Below are positions 46,187 to 56,196 of a stretch of DNA of 64,000 nt, in pieces. The notes under the pieces are model-generated. The model saw nothing but the letters and a program-made list of their open reading frames with translations. It was not told the DNA's origin and made no database searches. This DNA comes from Trema orientale. Its lineage: Eukaryota > Streptophyta > Magnoliopsida > Rosales > Cannabaceae. The position numbers and the translations under genes were made by a program. Where the stretch lies: NCBI GenBank assembly GCA_002914845.1, contig JXTC01000015.1, forward strand, positions 868,687-932,686. The letters are read 5' to 3'. Numbering within the stretch: position 1 is the first letter of the stretch; every line of letters begins with the position of its first letter.

Positions 46187-48754
46187 CTAAAAGTGGTACT
46201 TAGGGAGCTCAAGGTGAGCTAGTAGTCTAGCTCTGTGTTTAGGATAAAGAGTCTTAGAAAACTCGAGGAGCTTGTCCTTGTCTGGCATAACAGAACTCAC
46301 AGCAGGGTCTTTCAAGAAATTTTTAGCCCAATTGGCCAACTGGGGTGTCTTAGCTTCATCAATCAGCTTAACTCCACTTGTTATCTCAGTATTTTCAATC
46401 CAACCCAAGTTGCACCCAAATGCAATGTCAAGGAACCCAATATGGTCTCCACCAAAGAAAGGCTTTCCTTTGCTCAGTGCACCAAAGGCTTCCTCTAAGA
46501 GCTGCACACTTAACAGGGCTTGCTCCTCGGCTGCTTTCCTTCCCTCCTCGGTTGGAGCTATCACAATGCCCCTCATGGCTGGGAAAAACTAGACTCAATA
46601 ATTGAAGCAAATAATTTAAGTTAACATCGCTAGCGTATGATAGTAACCACACCGTCTTCTAGAGAATAGAAATTCAAATTCTTTTTCTCTAGAAAAAGGA
46701 AAAAAAAAAAAAAAAGAAATCCTAGAATATGACGGTCTAATTTGGTGGGTTAAGTCTATAATTTGGATTCTAATTAGGGGTAGAGTAACTTTGAAGCTTT
46801 AATCAGTATTGGAGGATTCAGGGGACAACTGGGAACCATATAAAGCTGTTTCAGGCCAAAAGGTAAACGTATCTCTCAAAAAACAATAATTATAAAATAT
46901 TCAAAAAGTTTGACAAGATAAGACCATTTGAGAAATGAATTTTTTATATTTCTCATTCTTTATCTGGGTTCTCCCAAACTTAAATATAATTTTCTCCCAC
47001 ATTAAAAAATTCTTTGTTACAATTTATATTTTAATAAATAACGAATCCCATTTTTCAACTTTCCTTTTTAAAAGACAAAATCAAAGATTTGTTGCTTCCA
47101 AGCACTGAAGTGGGTTATCACATTATTTGATATTCTCATGTACTACTCGAGGCACTGATCACAGACGCGGGACGCCTAATAGTTAGCCAAAAAAAGAAAA
47201 AAAAACATATTACATTTTTCATGTACTTCTATTTAAAATAAAAAAAAAACAAACAAACAAACAACTTCGGATAAGATACAAATTCTGACATTTATTGGTG
47301 GTTTTTGTTTCTTTCGTTGGCTTTTTTGCTTTTTTTTTTTTTTTTTTAAGTAGGATTTAACTAATGACACTACTTACTACAAATTAAAGAAAAATGACAC
47401 ACATACTATCAAAATTTGAACTCCTGATTCCAAACACACACAACCCTCAAACCTTAGACCAACTGAACTAACCCAGTTGGCAAAAGTTCGGGTTAGAAAG
47501 GCTTTCTTTGCTTGATATATCCCATTTCAAAGAATAAAGAAAAAATTATATCTTTCTTTAGGGGAGGGCTACAGTAAGGGCGCCCCTACGTAGGGCCACT
47601 TTTTATATACTGTCTGATGAGAATCTGTGAGGAATAACGGGAATCTGTGAGGAATCTGTTTATACACAGATTCCCATCAAACGTAATATAGACAGGACCC
47701 TACGTAGGGACGCTCCTACTGTAGACGCGCCCTTTTCTTTAAGATAAAGTTAAAGCAACCTAATCTACACTCAAGAAAATAATAAAAGAGTAAGTAAATC
47801 GACCATTGAGCACATCAACCAAGCAAAACGAAAAAATAACAATAGGATTATCATAATAATGTTGTTATTAAATGCATGACCCGGGAAAAGGTAACAGAAA
47901 AATGCTAAAGCTACCAGGCATTTCACACATCACACACTATTCGATAGATTTTCATAGTTAAATCGCATAATTATATTAAAAAAAGATAATTATATTGTAC
48001 TTAGTACTATGGAAAGAACTTTTTTTTTCTCTTTCCAACTACTACCCCTTGTTTTTACTTTCAACATTTTCCTTTTCTCTGCCAACCACTTGATTCTTGG
48101 TTTGGCTGGTTAGATTTGATTTGGTTTGGTTTTTCTGAAAAGAAGGTTTTTTTTTTAAATATATATATATTGAGACAAATTTGATCCGAGTTTTCCTAGA
48201 ACCAAAAAAAAGGATTTTTTCCGTTCATAAAATTTGTGATTCATGGTCCTCCAAACAAAGATCTGAAAATTTTAATTATAAAAAAAAATCTGAAAGTTTT
48301 TATTTCAAAAGGACACGTGTCTACTCTAGTGGATTATAGATGAGAGATGATCTCCATCGATCTATAATTAGCCTTAAAAACTCATTTCAAAGTACCAAAA
48401 AGTACAACGAGGAAGAGTCTCCGGAGACGGTACCTTGTCATCAACGTAGGCGGCCCAGAACTGGTGACTGGCCCGATCGTAAGGGTCAGCAGGAAGAATA
48501 GACGGCCCAGATGAGGCCCAAGCGTTATCGATGTATTGGATGATGATTAATGATTCGCTAATGGATTTTCCGCCATGGAGGAGGACCGGAACCTTCTTGT
48601 GAACCGGGTTCGATTTGAGAAGAAGCTCGCTCTTGACTCCGACCGTCTCTTCTAGAAACTCATACTGGACTTGTTTGAGGTTCAGAGCGATCCGAACCCT
48701 CAAAACGAATGGGCTAGCCCACATCCCTAAAAGCCTCACGTCACTCTGAACCAT
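46187..48754 (-). CDS. tau-class glutathione S-transferase (GSTU), gene 2
   Basis: Cytosolic glutathione transferase, paralogue of the gene at 34241-36086. Two exons, 48754-48434 (107 codons) and 46588-46187 (133 residues plus stop), phase-0 intron of 1845 bp, 240 residues in all. Catalytic serine motif WASPF (Ser14); glutathione-binding KKVPVL and ESL (Glu67, Ser68); splice site after AYVDDK; C-terminal domain [24 protein letters not shown]. It is 5 residues longer than gene 1 because the C-terminus runs on as [16 protein letters not shown] in place of [11 protein letters not shown]. The intron contains Mutator-like MITE copy F and a SINE. The coding sequence is unbroken. Confidence 0.93.
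47322..47475 (-). mobile_element. tRNA-derived SINE, copy 1 (in GST intron)
   Basis: On the minus strand: TTAGTTCAGTTGGTCTAAGG (A-box region), GGAGTTCAAATT (B-box-like), a T-rich body ending AGTGTCATTAGTTAAATCC, then a poly(A) tail (poly(T) at 47331-47347 on plus). The same parts in the same order occur at 50465-50606. GTTGGC flanks both sides and may be the target duplication. Confidence 0.6.
47561..47732 (+). mobile_element. Mutator-like MITE, copy F (in GST intron)
   Basis: 172 bp, plus orientation, the most diverged of the six copies (GGGGAGGGCTACAGTAAGGG at the left end). Flanks CTTTCTTTA and TTTTCTTTA form a 9-bp target duplication with one mismatch. It lies in the single intron of GST gene 2. 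Confidence 0.85.
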
Positions 48755-48858
48755 GGTTAGTATTACTGACTCTTAAACTCACGAACCACTAGTTTCGGAA
48801 GAACAAGGGGGAAAAGGTCTAACAGAGGTGGCTGTGGTTTTTGAGTGGGATACGTGGC

Positions 48859-48868
48859 CATATATATA
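48859..48868 (-). promoter_or_regulatory. TATA box of GST gene 2
   Basis: Minus-strand TATATATATGG about 105 bases upstream of the ATG at 48754. Assigned by motif and distance. Confidence 0.5.
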
Positions 48869-48953
48869 GATGAAAATGTATGCTTTTTGCTTAGTGTACA
48901 GGTCATTATTTGGGAAAACAATATAATATTAAATAAAAATGAGAAAAGAAGGG

Positions 48954-48979
48954 TGACGAGGCAAAATCACTTAGCGTCA
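48954..48979 (-). promoter_or_regulatory. paired TGACG motifs, as-1-like
   Basis: TGACG at 48954-48958 and CGTCA at 48975-48979, about 200 bases upstream of GST gene 2. Pairs of TGACG bound by TGA-type bZIP factors (as-1 elements) drive induction of tau GSTs by xenobiotics and salicylate in the literature. Here the two motifs are in opposite orientation with wider spacing than the classic element, so this is tentative. Confidence 0.35.
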
Positions 48980-49828
48980 CGCTAGCTGTTTGTCTCAGTT
49001 CGTGTTCAAGTGTCATAAATTATTAGAAAAAGTAACTTATAGGAGTAATACGTGGGTCATACGGCGACAAATAGTTACTCTATCATTATAATTATAATTT
49101 TAAATGAAATTTGTGTGAATCCAGTTTATAAAATTGTCTTAGTATTGCATTAGACCTACATGTTATATGATGCTCGTTACGAATGGCGCTCCATAATATT
49201 GTCCAATTTTTAATTATTTGAGCATAATCACTTTCTTTTTTTCTTGAACTCTCATATCTTATTACTCAACATATTATATCTACTAATATTCTTTTCGGAA
49301 TAATGTTATAGAGCTTGAAAATTTTCACATTTTCATAATGTTATAAAGCATAATTTAGTGCACATGCAATCACAAAAGAGAGTGAAAAACGGCTACCGGC
49401 CTGTCACTCCTCTAATTATTTTGACAGCTATCGAATTTTGCAGATTATAGGATATGCATATATTATTTTTCTTTCGGAAGAAAATTCGATATACAATAAT
49501 TAACATACCATATGATATATATTTATATATATCTCTTAGACCGGGTGCTTCTAGTTCTTTTTTCGAAACCAAGGCCATATATTTTTGTATTTCCTGAAAA
49601 ACATAATAAACCTGATATGTCTTTGAAACGTAAGAGATAATTATAAGTTTTTCCTTCACCTTAAAAAAGAAAAAATAACTTTTTCTTTTCTTTGTCCTCT
49701 CTAAATAAAAAGCAGTGGAGGTGGACACGCTTATTCTCTTCCTTTCGTTCTCTTATTCCTTTGTCGGTCAGAGATAAAATCCTAAAATGCAAAGATCAAT
49801 TATCATGGCAGATAAAAATATATATAAA
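48980..49828. other. intergenic upstream of GST gene 2
   Basis: AT-rich. A minus-strand frame at 49393-49728 is low complexity with no domain. No gene recognised. Confidence 0.45.
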
Positions 49829-49975
49829 TATATATATGGTTGCCAATTCGGTAGGTATTTTTTTTTTTATCTATGTGTAGGTATTTTTTTCCTAGCCGTT
49901 AGATCATCATCTAACAATGATCTAACGGCTAAAATGAGATGCATGAAAAGGAAGTTATATATATATATCCGACAC
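49829..49975. mobile_element. foldback MITE family H, copy 2 (partial)
   Basis: ATATATGGTTGCCAATTCGG and the T-rich tract plus CTATGTGTAGGTATT match the reverse strand of the element at 41467-41710. A perfect 15-base inverted repeat, TAGCCGTTAGATCAT (49893-49907) and ATGATCTAACGGCTA (49917-49931), forms a tight hairpin. The right limit is unclear. Confidence 0.55.
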
Positions 49976-50464
49976 TCTCCATCTAATTTAATATGGACTC
50001 CAATATTGCGCATTCTTTCTTACTTTGCAAATGGACTCCAGAACTATACGAAAAAGCAAAACATAGTTTTAGAAAGGAAGAAATAAGAAGAAAATTAATT
50101 GCAGCTTTTAGATGACATGTCGATTTTGGTAGATGTCCACCTCTTTAAATTTAAATCTTCAAATTTATAATTTGGTGATTCCACACTTGGTAAAATGCCA
50201 AAAGCGCTTTATATTACGTTTAAATACCATTTTAAACCCATGTATTATCGTAAAACTGAAAAGATTAGCATTTTTTTTTCTTTCATAAGAGTAAAAATTA
50301 CCTCTAACAGTTTTGGTCGAACTTGGAATAATTATATTTTTTAAAATACCATTGATTTCCTTATATAAATAATTCTATTGAACTCATAAGTCTAATTATT
50401 ACCAAAAATTCCGGTGGACAATTCTTGCTGTCATATTGTGTTGTCTCAAGACACTTATAATGAG
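49976..50464. other. intergenic, nothing recognised
   Basis: AT-rich sequence with no gene or repeat ends that I can support. Confidence 0.45.
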
Positions 50465-50606
50465 TCAGTTAGTCTAAGACTTTAAGATGTGTGTGAGAGT
50501 TTGCTGGGATCAGGGTTCAAGCCTTGGTAGTGTGTGTGTGTGATATTTTTGTTTAAATTTATAATAAGTAGTGATCATTAGTTAAGCTCCACTTTTTAAA
50601 AAAAAA
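50465..50606 (+). mobile_element. tRNA-derived SINE, copy 2
   Basis: 142 bp: TCAGTTAGTCTAAGAC (A-box region), GGGTTCAAGCC (B box), a T-rich body ending AGTGATCATTAGTTAAGC, then poly(A). Flanked by the perfect direct repeat ATAATGAG (50457-50464 and 50607-50614). Same family as the copy in the GST intron. Confidence 0.72.
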
Positions 50607-50819
50607 ATAATGAGCAACTACTAAACCCAAATAAGAAACCTTCATTATTCTTAATATTATTTGTGAACCTAAATACGATACGCTAAATAAAGGTGTAACT
50701 ATGCTGTCGTATTAAGATCATATCTAACCTAGCTAATATAATCTCCTAATGCGTTTATCATTTAACCCATCAATAGAACTCAATTTAATATTTAATATTC
50801 AATATATCATGTCTAATTC

Positions 50820-51349
50820 TGTAAAAACCTGTTTTTTTAAAGGGTATAATGGTCTTTGATCAGTTTTTTTTTTTAAAAAAAAATCAGATTATATATATAC
50901 ACTGTCTCTCCTCCCTTCTCTCTCCCTCCCGTGACTCTCTCTCTCTCTCTCTCGGCCGAAGAAGAAAAACCGCTGCAGCAACCACCTCCGGCCACCGTCC
51001 GGCCTGCCCTCTGCCCGGCGTCAACTCACTAGGCAGCCACGGAGCTCCGCCGGTCGTCGCCTGCTGCCGCCGATCGCTGCCTCGCCGGAAAAAGCCATTA
51101 ATGGCCGTTTAAAGCTTTTCGGATTTTCGGCCGCCGGCGAAGATTCCGGCCACCATTTGACTCCAAACTGGTCCCGCTGGATTCGTATCGTCGTAAGGAT
51201 CGTCAAGGTATATATATCTTAACCCCATACTGTCCGAATCAAAATTTGCCTTTTTGGGTATTTTGAGTTTAAGTTTGATCTCTTTAATCCGACTGTTAGA
51301 TTGTGTTTTTGACCTCATTTTTGGAATGTAATCGGAAAATGGAGAAGTT

Positions 51350-51402
<53 letters not shown>

Positions 51403-52851
51403 GTTGTTTGGTGATCGGCACGAAAATCACGATCGGACGGTCGATATTTTGTCTCGTTTTGCGTGCCACCGGTCCGGTGTGGATCCGGTCCCGAATTGGA
51501 CCAGTTATATGTCTAACCTAGCTATTTTGGGTGCTAGGAATTCAGTGAAGAGGTCTATTTACGGAATTGAAGTTCCGGTGAGAAGTTGACTTTTCGCAAG
51601 AGGACGATCGAGGGCTCGGAATTGGTTCCCGACCGTCCGGGCGATCGTCAACGACACCTTGAGGAGTCAATAGCATGTTATCGCTATTCTGGTGAGGTAG
51701 GGGTTCAATTATCAAGTTTTAAACTTATTTTGATTTAAAATGTGCATTATGACCTATTTCTTGAAAATGTCGATTTTCATGGATTTCAATAGTTTGATTG
51801 GGTATTTGATAAACTTGTGAACTGTTGAGATATATTGGATTGTTCTGGGATTAGTTTGTATGGTTTTTATACAGGTGTAAAATTTTGGTTTTGGGAAAAT
51901 ACAGCTGTTATGCTACCCGATTTTCTGTAAATCCCAGAATAATACCAAATGAGTTTTAAAGCATGATTTCTTGATATACTTGACGCATGGTTATTACACA
52001 CTCTATGATATGTTGTACCAACCATAGGATCACACACGTGAGTTCTATTTTAACATCATGGTATTTAGATCGCTGGCGAGTTGCTGTAGCGCTAGGTGAG
52101 AGACCTAGGCCCCTGCGCAGGATTTGCTGACACACCTCCGGGTAGTGTCCGGATGCTGGGTACCTCTGTTCAAGAGGTATTACAGGACCGTGATGAGAGG
52201 ATGGGAGCTCATATATGTATTTGTACTTGGTTGATTTATGATATGTATAACATGGTGACTTTGGTTTTGATTTTGATTTTGAATATGTGATTGATCTTGA
52301 ATATTTGTAAACTTGTTTTATAACTGGATTTTTGGAAAGGTACTAACCATGCAGGTTTCAAAAGTTGTATTCATACTAAAAAGGTAATTGAATTCCTACT
52401 GAGCATGTAAATGCTCACCCCCTTATCTTTCCCCTCTCAGGTAGTGTACAGTGTGACTTGGGCAACTTCGGAGCGGAGTGACTAGGACGGGAAGATTGTT
52501 CTAGTTTAGTAGTTGGTAACTACTCAATAACTCATTTTGGAATTGTAATAACATTTAAGGCTCATACTTTGGATATAGCCTGTATTATCTATTATGCCTA
52601 CTTGTGATGATAATAGTGATGCATATGTATGATTTATTACTATTATTAACAGTCTATGTCTAGTGGTGATCACAAACTGTGGGAATTTACAATTTGAACT
52701 ATTTTTATAAACTTTTACAGAAGTTGTCGTTTTTCGAATAGCTGTCATTTTTCTGAAAAATTGAAGTTTCTAAAAATTTTCTAAAATAAATTATGAATTT
52801 CCACATGTGAAATTCCTCTTCTGCCACTGGCCCGGGGTTTGGGTCGTGACA
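50820..52851. mobile_element. solo LTR, 2.03 kb, GC-rich leader
   Basis: Opens TGTAAAAACC and closes GGTCGTGACA, flanked by the perfect 5-bp repeat AATTC (50815-50819 and 52852-52856). The interior has a TATA-like ATATATATACACTG (about 50890), CT repeats at 50936-50954, a GC-rich block (50955-51185) unlike its surroundings, and a (TA)n tract. No internal region, gag or pol parts were seen. Family uncertain; size and build are in keeping with a Gypsy-type LTR. The strand of the parent element cannot be fixed, though the TATA and CT order suggests plus. Confidence 0.7.
51352..51400 (+). repeat. (TA)n microsatellite
   Basis: About 24 uninterrupted TA dinucleotides inside the 2-kb solo LTR. Confidence 0.95.
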
Positions 52852-52945
52852 AATTCAATCTAATATAACCTATTTACCTATTAAGTTTGACAAGTTAATC
52901 AATTTAATATTTTCAATATAGGCTGATATAACATATTTACTTATT

Positions 52946-53599
52946 TGTAAGAACTCTATAGAAAAAAATAACACTAGCCTCCTTTTCTTTCTCTCTCGAA
53001 AAATTCTTGCCAAGCGCTTATACAAGAGGCTAGAGAAAGAGTACTTTGATCTCCTTTTCTGGTCCTTTCTTTCCCTTCCTTTTCCTCCTGGTCTCCTTTG
53101 GGGATGAGGGATTTTTTCGTTTTTATTTCTTTATTTTTATAATAAGTCTAGATTTAGACCTGGTTATAGTAACACGAGATTTTTTTATCTGTGTGGATTT
53201 TTAGTTCCACTTACTAGATCTTAAATCTGAGATTTTTTTCTTTTATATTTAGATCTGTAATACGGATAAGTTAGTTTTCTTTTTCAGTAGGCGTGGATAG
53301 TTTTTTTTTTCAATAGGCATGGATTTCATTTCGTATTGGAATTACAATACTCTACCTGCCAAGAATACAGTCTAATAGCAGATGAAGGCAATTATTTGCT
53401 GGCGGTCCTTATTATTTTCTTCTATTGGAGAATTATGATAGCTTACAATCTTGTTATTGCTGAGTTTGTGATCCATTTTTCTTCTCTTTTTTTAGGAGTT
53501 TGAAATTGTAATCCTCTATTCTTGTATTGTAATTGAAACTTTTTAACTTTATTAATAGTATTCCCTTGAAGAGTCTGTTTAATATATATATAAAAAAAA
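52946..53599 (+). mobile_element. LINE-derived non-autonomous retroposon, copy 2
   Basis: 654 bp between perfect 15-bp direct repeats ACATATTTACTTATT (52931-52945 and 53600-53614). CT-rich leader near the 5' end, no open frame, 3' end TTTATTAATAGTATTCCC with a short poly(A). Long target duplication plus poly(A) indicates target-primed reverse transcription by LINE machinery. Same plan as 42021-42610. Confidence 0.78.
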
Positions 53600-53869
53600 A
53601 CATATTTACTTATTCCACATTTTTGATATAATCAATCAAATAAACTTAATACAAACCGAAACAAATAAAACTTTCAAAGTTTCAATATACAAAACATACA
53701 TAACAGGGAAGTATTTAGTCTTAGTAAACATAATATTACATAAAGTCTCAAATATTTTAATTATATTAAACATGTAAATTTTGATTTTCGCAAGTTAATT
53801 TGATTTTGAGATATTATTTAATCACGTTTAACATGTTTTTATTTGTATTCCTTTGAGTATGAATCATTG

Positions 53870-54475
53870 TGAAGATACTTATAGTTGGTACTATGACTTC
53901 TCAAGCAAATACACAATTAAGTCTAGTTACAAATTAGTTGTGACCTATAAAGTTGACTATTGTCAATCTGGTTTTCAGATAGATTATCTTTGTGGTGCCA
54001 TCTTTGGAATCTAAAAATTCCAAGTAAGATTCAGATTTGCTTGTGGTGAGTTTTTTTGGACGCCCTTCCCACTCGTTCTAACCTTGTCAAACATAAAGTG
54101 CACTACCCTTTGTTTTATCCGTGGTGTAAGGATGACACCGAAACCAATTCTCATGCTTTTTGGCTTTGCTCTATGGCTAGGAAGGTTTGGTCTCAAAGTT
54201 CTCTTTGGCCAAAAATTATAAATTTTCTGATATTTCTGTTATTTGAGCATTTGAAGAAGGAGGAGTTGCAGATTTTTTGTTACATTATTTGGTGTCTTTG
54301 GGCAGCTCGTAACAAACTCATCTCTGAGAATAAGCTTTAGACTCTGGGTGATGTTTTGGAAACTGTAAACCGTGCTCTAGCCGGCCTATCGTTGGCATCT
54401 TTGTCTTTGCCGAAGGTCCCTCCTTCTACTGCTGAGGATAAGCGATGGGTACCCCCTAAGGCTAGCTGTCTAAAG
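53870..54475 (+). mobile_element. LINE ORF2 fragment, zf-RVT and start of RNase H
   Basis: The plus strand encodes pieces of the C-terminal part of a plant L1-type ORF2: a FSSKYTIKSSYKL motif (about 53895-53935), then at 54056-54340 a zinc-binding reverse-transcriptase region with LPTRSNLVKHKV, HAFWLCSMARKVW and CYIIWCLWAARNKL, then RWVPPKASCLKLK, the opening of the RNase H domain. The pieces are in different frames with a stop near 54014 and another at 54338-54340, so it is a pseudogene. It continues at about 55650 beyond an LTR insertion. Confidence 0.75.
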
Positions 54476-55615
54476 TTAAAACATAACAACTGTCTCAAAT
54501 GGTGTCAACTCAATTGGCTGGCTTTGGATTGGTGTCAACACTGTTTACCGCTGAGGCCTGTATAAGTCACACTGTCCTTAACACTGTTTTGTTCCCTCCA
54601 GTAGAATGCTTGAAGACTTTAGCAAGCGTCAGTCTCCCAGGATACAACGACGAAGAGTAGCAGGTGAAGCACCAACACCTCCACTTTACGAACTGGATTG
54701 TAATAAACTCTAACATACTAAAAGATCTAGCTACGAAATTTTTAAATTCTCTAATAACTATATCTAGAGAAACTGAAGAACTCAAGAATACTCGAACTAG
54801 AGATTAGAGAGAGAGGGATGGATAGAAACCAGAGAGGAGAAGGCTCCTGATTTTTGGTGTGTCGAATGAGGAGGGAAGGTCACCTTTTATAGTCTCCAAG
54901 GGGGGACTTGGTAGCAAAACTAGAAAGATTTTCATTAATCTCAAAACGTTTTTCAGCCATTAGTATGGCTGTTACTAACGTTTTTAGCCATTAAACTAGT
55001 TGTTACACCTGCCAATCTTTAATCAAAATGTTAAAATATTTACCAGTTTTATTGCATGGCAGTTTCAACATCCAAAAAGGAAAAATATATTGGGCCACAA
55101 CAAAAAGTTGGGCTTACTACGGTCTAAGTCTCGGCCCGGCATTCGTGTCCGCAGGTGCAGGCACACACGAGCCTATGCAAATTCAGGCCCAAGCCCAAAA
55201 ATTTACAATCCCCCTGCGCGCGCCTGAGAGAGCATCTGTAGTAGTTATTCTTACCACCATCACAAAAGAAGGTTCTTTATAAACCACTTGAATTAAGCAT
55301 TTCCCACCAATGTGGGACTATCATATTTTTCTTTCATTTTTCTATTTTAATTGTGCACTTTTGAGCAACAATTTCTCATTCATCTGTGCATCATTTTGAG
55401 CGTGTGAATATATGAAATCGATGTACTCGAGGAGGAGAATAAGAATTTACCAAGACCTTTCATCAACAAGATGTGAGTCCCACTTAATTTTTTGCTTCAA
55501 AATGGCTCATGAAAATGGGTTCTTTAACACTAACTTGGACTTTCCAAAATACATGGGCTTCCAAGCCCAAGATAAGCCCAAAATCTTAACCCAATTCTTA
55601 GCCCATTTTCCAATA
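54475..55615 (-). mobile_element. LTR (solo or fragment) inserted in the LINE
   Basis: On the minus strand it opens near TATTGGAAAATGGGC (55615), holds a TATA box (TATAAAAGG, 54885-54893), a leader rich in CT, and a U5-like stretch with TTGTATCCTGGGAGAC. The same parts in the same order occur at 62858-64000 on the plus strand (TGTTGGAAAAATGG, TATAAAAA, TTTTATCCTGGGAAAC), so the two are LTRs of one family, probably Copia-like. The left end is uncertain by about 100 bases and no clear target duplication was found. No coding parts. Confidence 0.6.
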
Positions 55616-55649
55616 GTTGTTTCCCGATAGTCTCCAATGTTAAAGAGGT

Positions 55650-55975
55650 TGAACTCATGACCATGAGAGATGGGTTGCTCCTTGTTCGGACGAGAGATCT
55701 GCTGATCTCGTTTGTGGAATGTACTGCCATCATTGTAGTTTGTTCCGTGAATTTTCGTTCTTTTAAATCCATTGTTGGTGTTTTGGTGTCTGATATTATT
55801 GAGTTGTTTTCATTTGTAGGGGTGGTAAGTGTTATTATATATCGTCTAAATAAAATATAGTTGTCCACACTCTTGCTAATATGAGTTTGTCTTTGGATTC
55901 TTCTTTGTGGGAGAGATGGGAATACTGTCCCATTATGTGTTTGTAATATTGCTGAAACTGATTTAGCTGCTTCTT
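55650..55975 (+). mobile_element. LINE RNase H fragment, continuation
   Basis: The plus strand encodes MTMRDGLLLVRTRDLLISFVE, VNFRSFKSIVGVLVSDIIEL and, in a shifted frame, HTLANMSLSLDSSLWE, which are the middle and end of the RNase H domain of plant L1 ORF2. This fits the piece ending at 54475, so one LINE copy is split by the LTR. A TAG at 55858-55860 and the frame change show it is dead. Confidence 0.7.
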
Positions 55976-56173
55976 AATTTTATTCTCTTTGAGGGTCCTT
56001 TTTCTGGGGAAAATAAAAAACCAAAGACAGAAAAAATTAGGATATCTTTGAAATTAAAGGGTAAGAAACAAAATCCAAATTCCCCACTCGCAAAATCAAA
56101 TGAAAAAGATGGGTTAGGTTGGTGGTCCATAGGTGTAAAGATGAATTTAATAAGGCTTGTACTTGTGTAACCA

Positions 56174-56189
56174 TACAAGACTACAAGAT
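56174..56189 (+). repeat. 16-bp direct repeat flanking the foldback element, left copy
   Basis: TACAAGACTACAAGAT, repeated exactly at 58031-58046 on the far side of the 1.8-kb palindrome. Confidence 0.85.
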
Positions 56190-56196
56190 TTTTTTT

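Noticed and set aside
49393-49728. 111-codon minus-strand frame upstream of GST gene 2
   Set aside because: Low-complexity Lys/Tyr/Ile-rich translation without domain or start context.
50465-50540. A functional tRNA gene (B box GGTTCAAGCC)
   Set aside because: There is no acceptor stem or cloverleaf around it, and the sequence has a poly(A) tail and target duplication; it is a SINE.
50849-51112. Possible small gene with SLGRRRKTAAATTSGHRP-like frame after a CT-rich leader
   Set aside because: It lies wholly inside the 2-kb solo LTR and has no recognisable domain.
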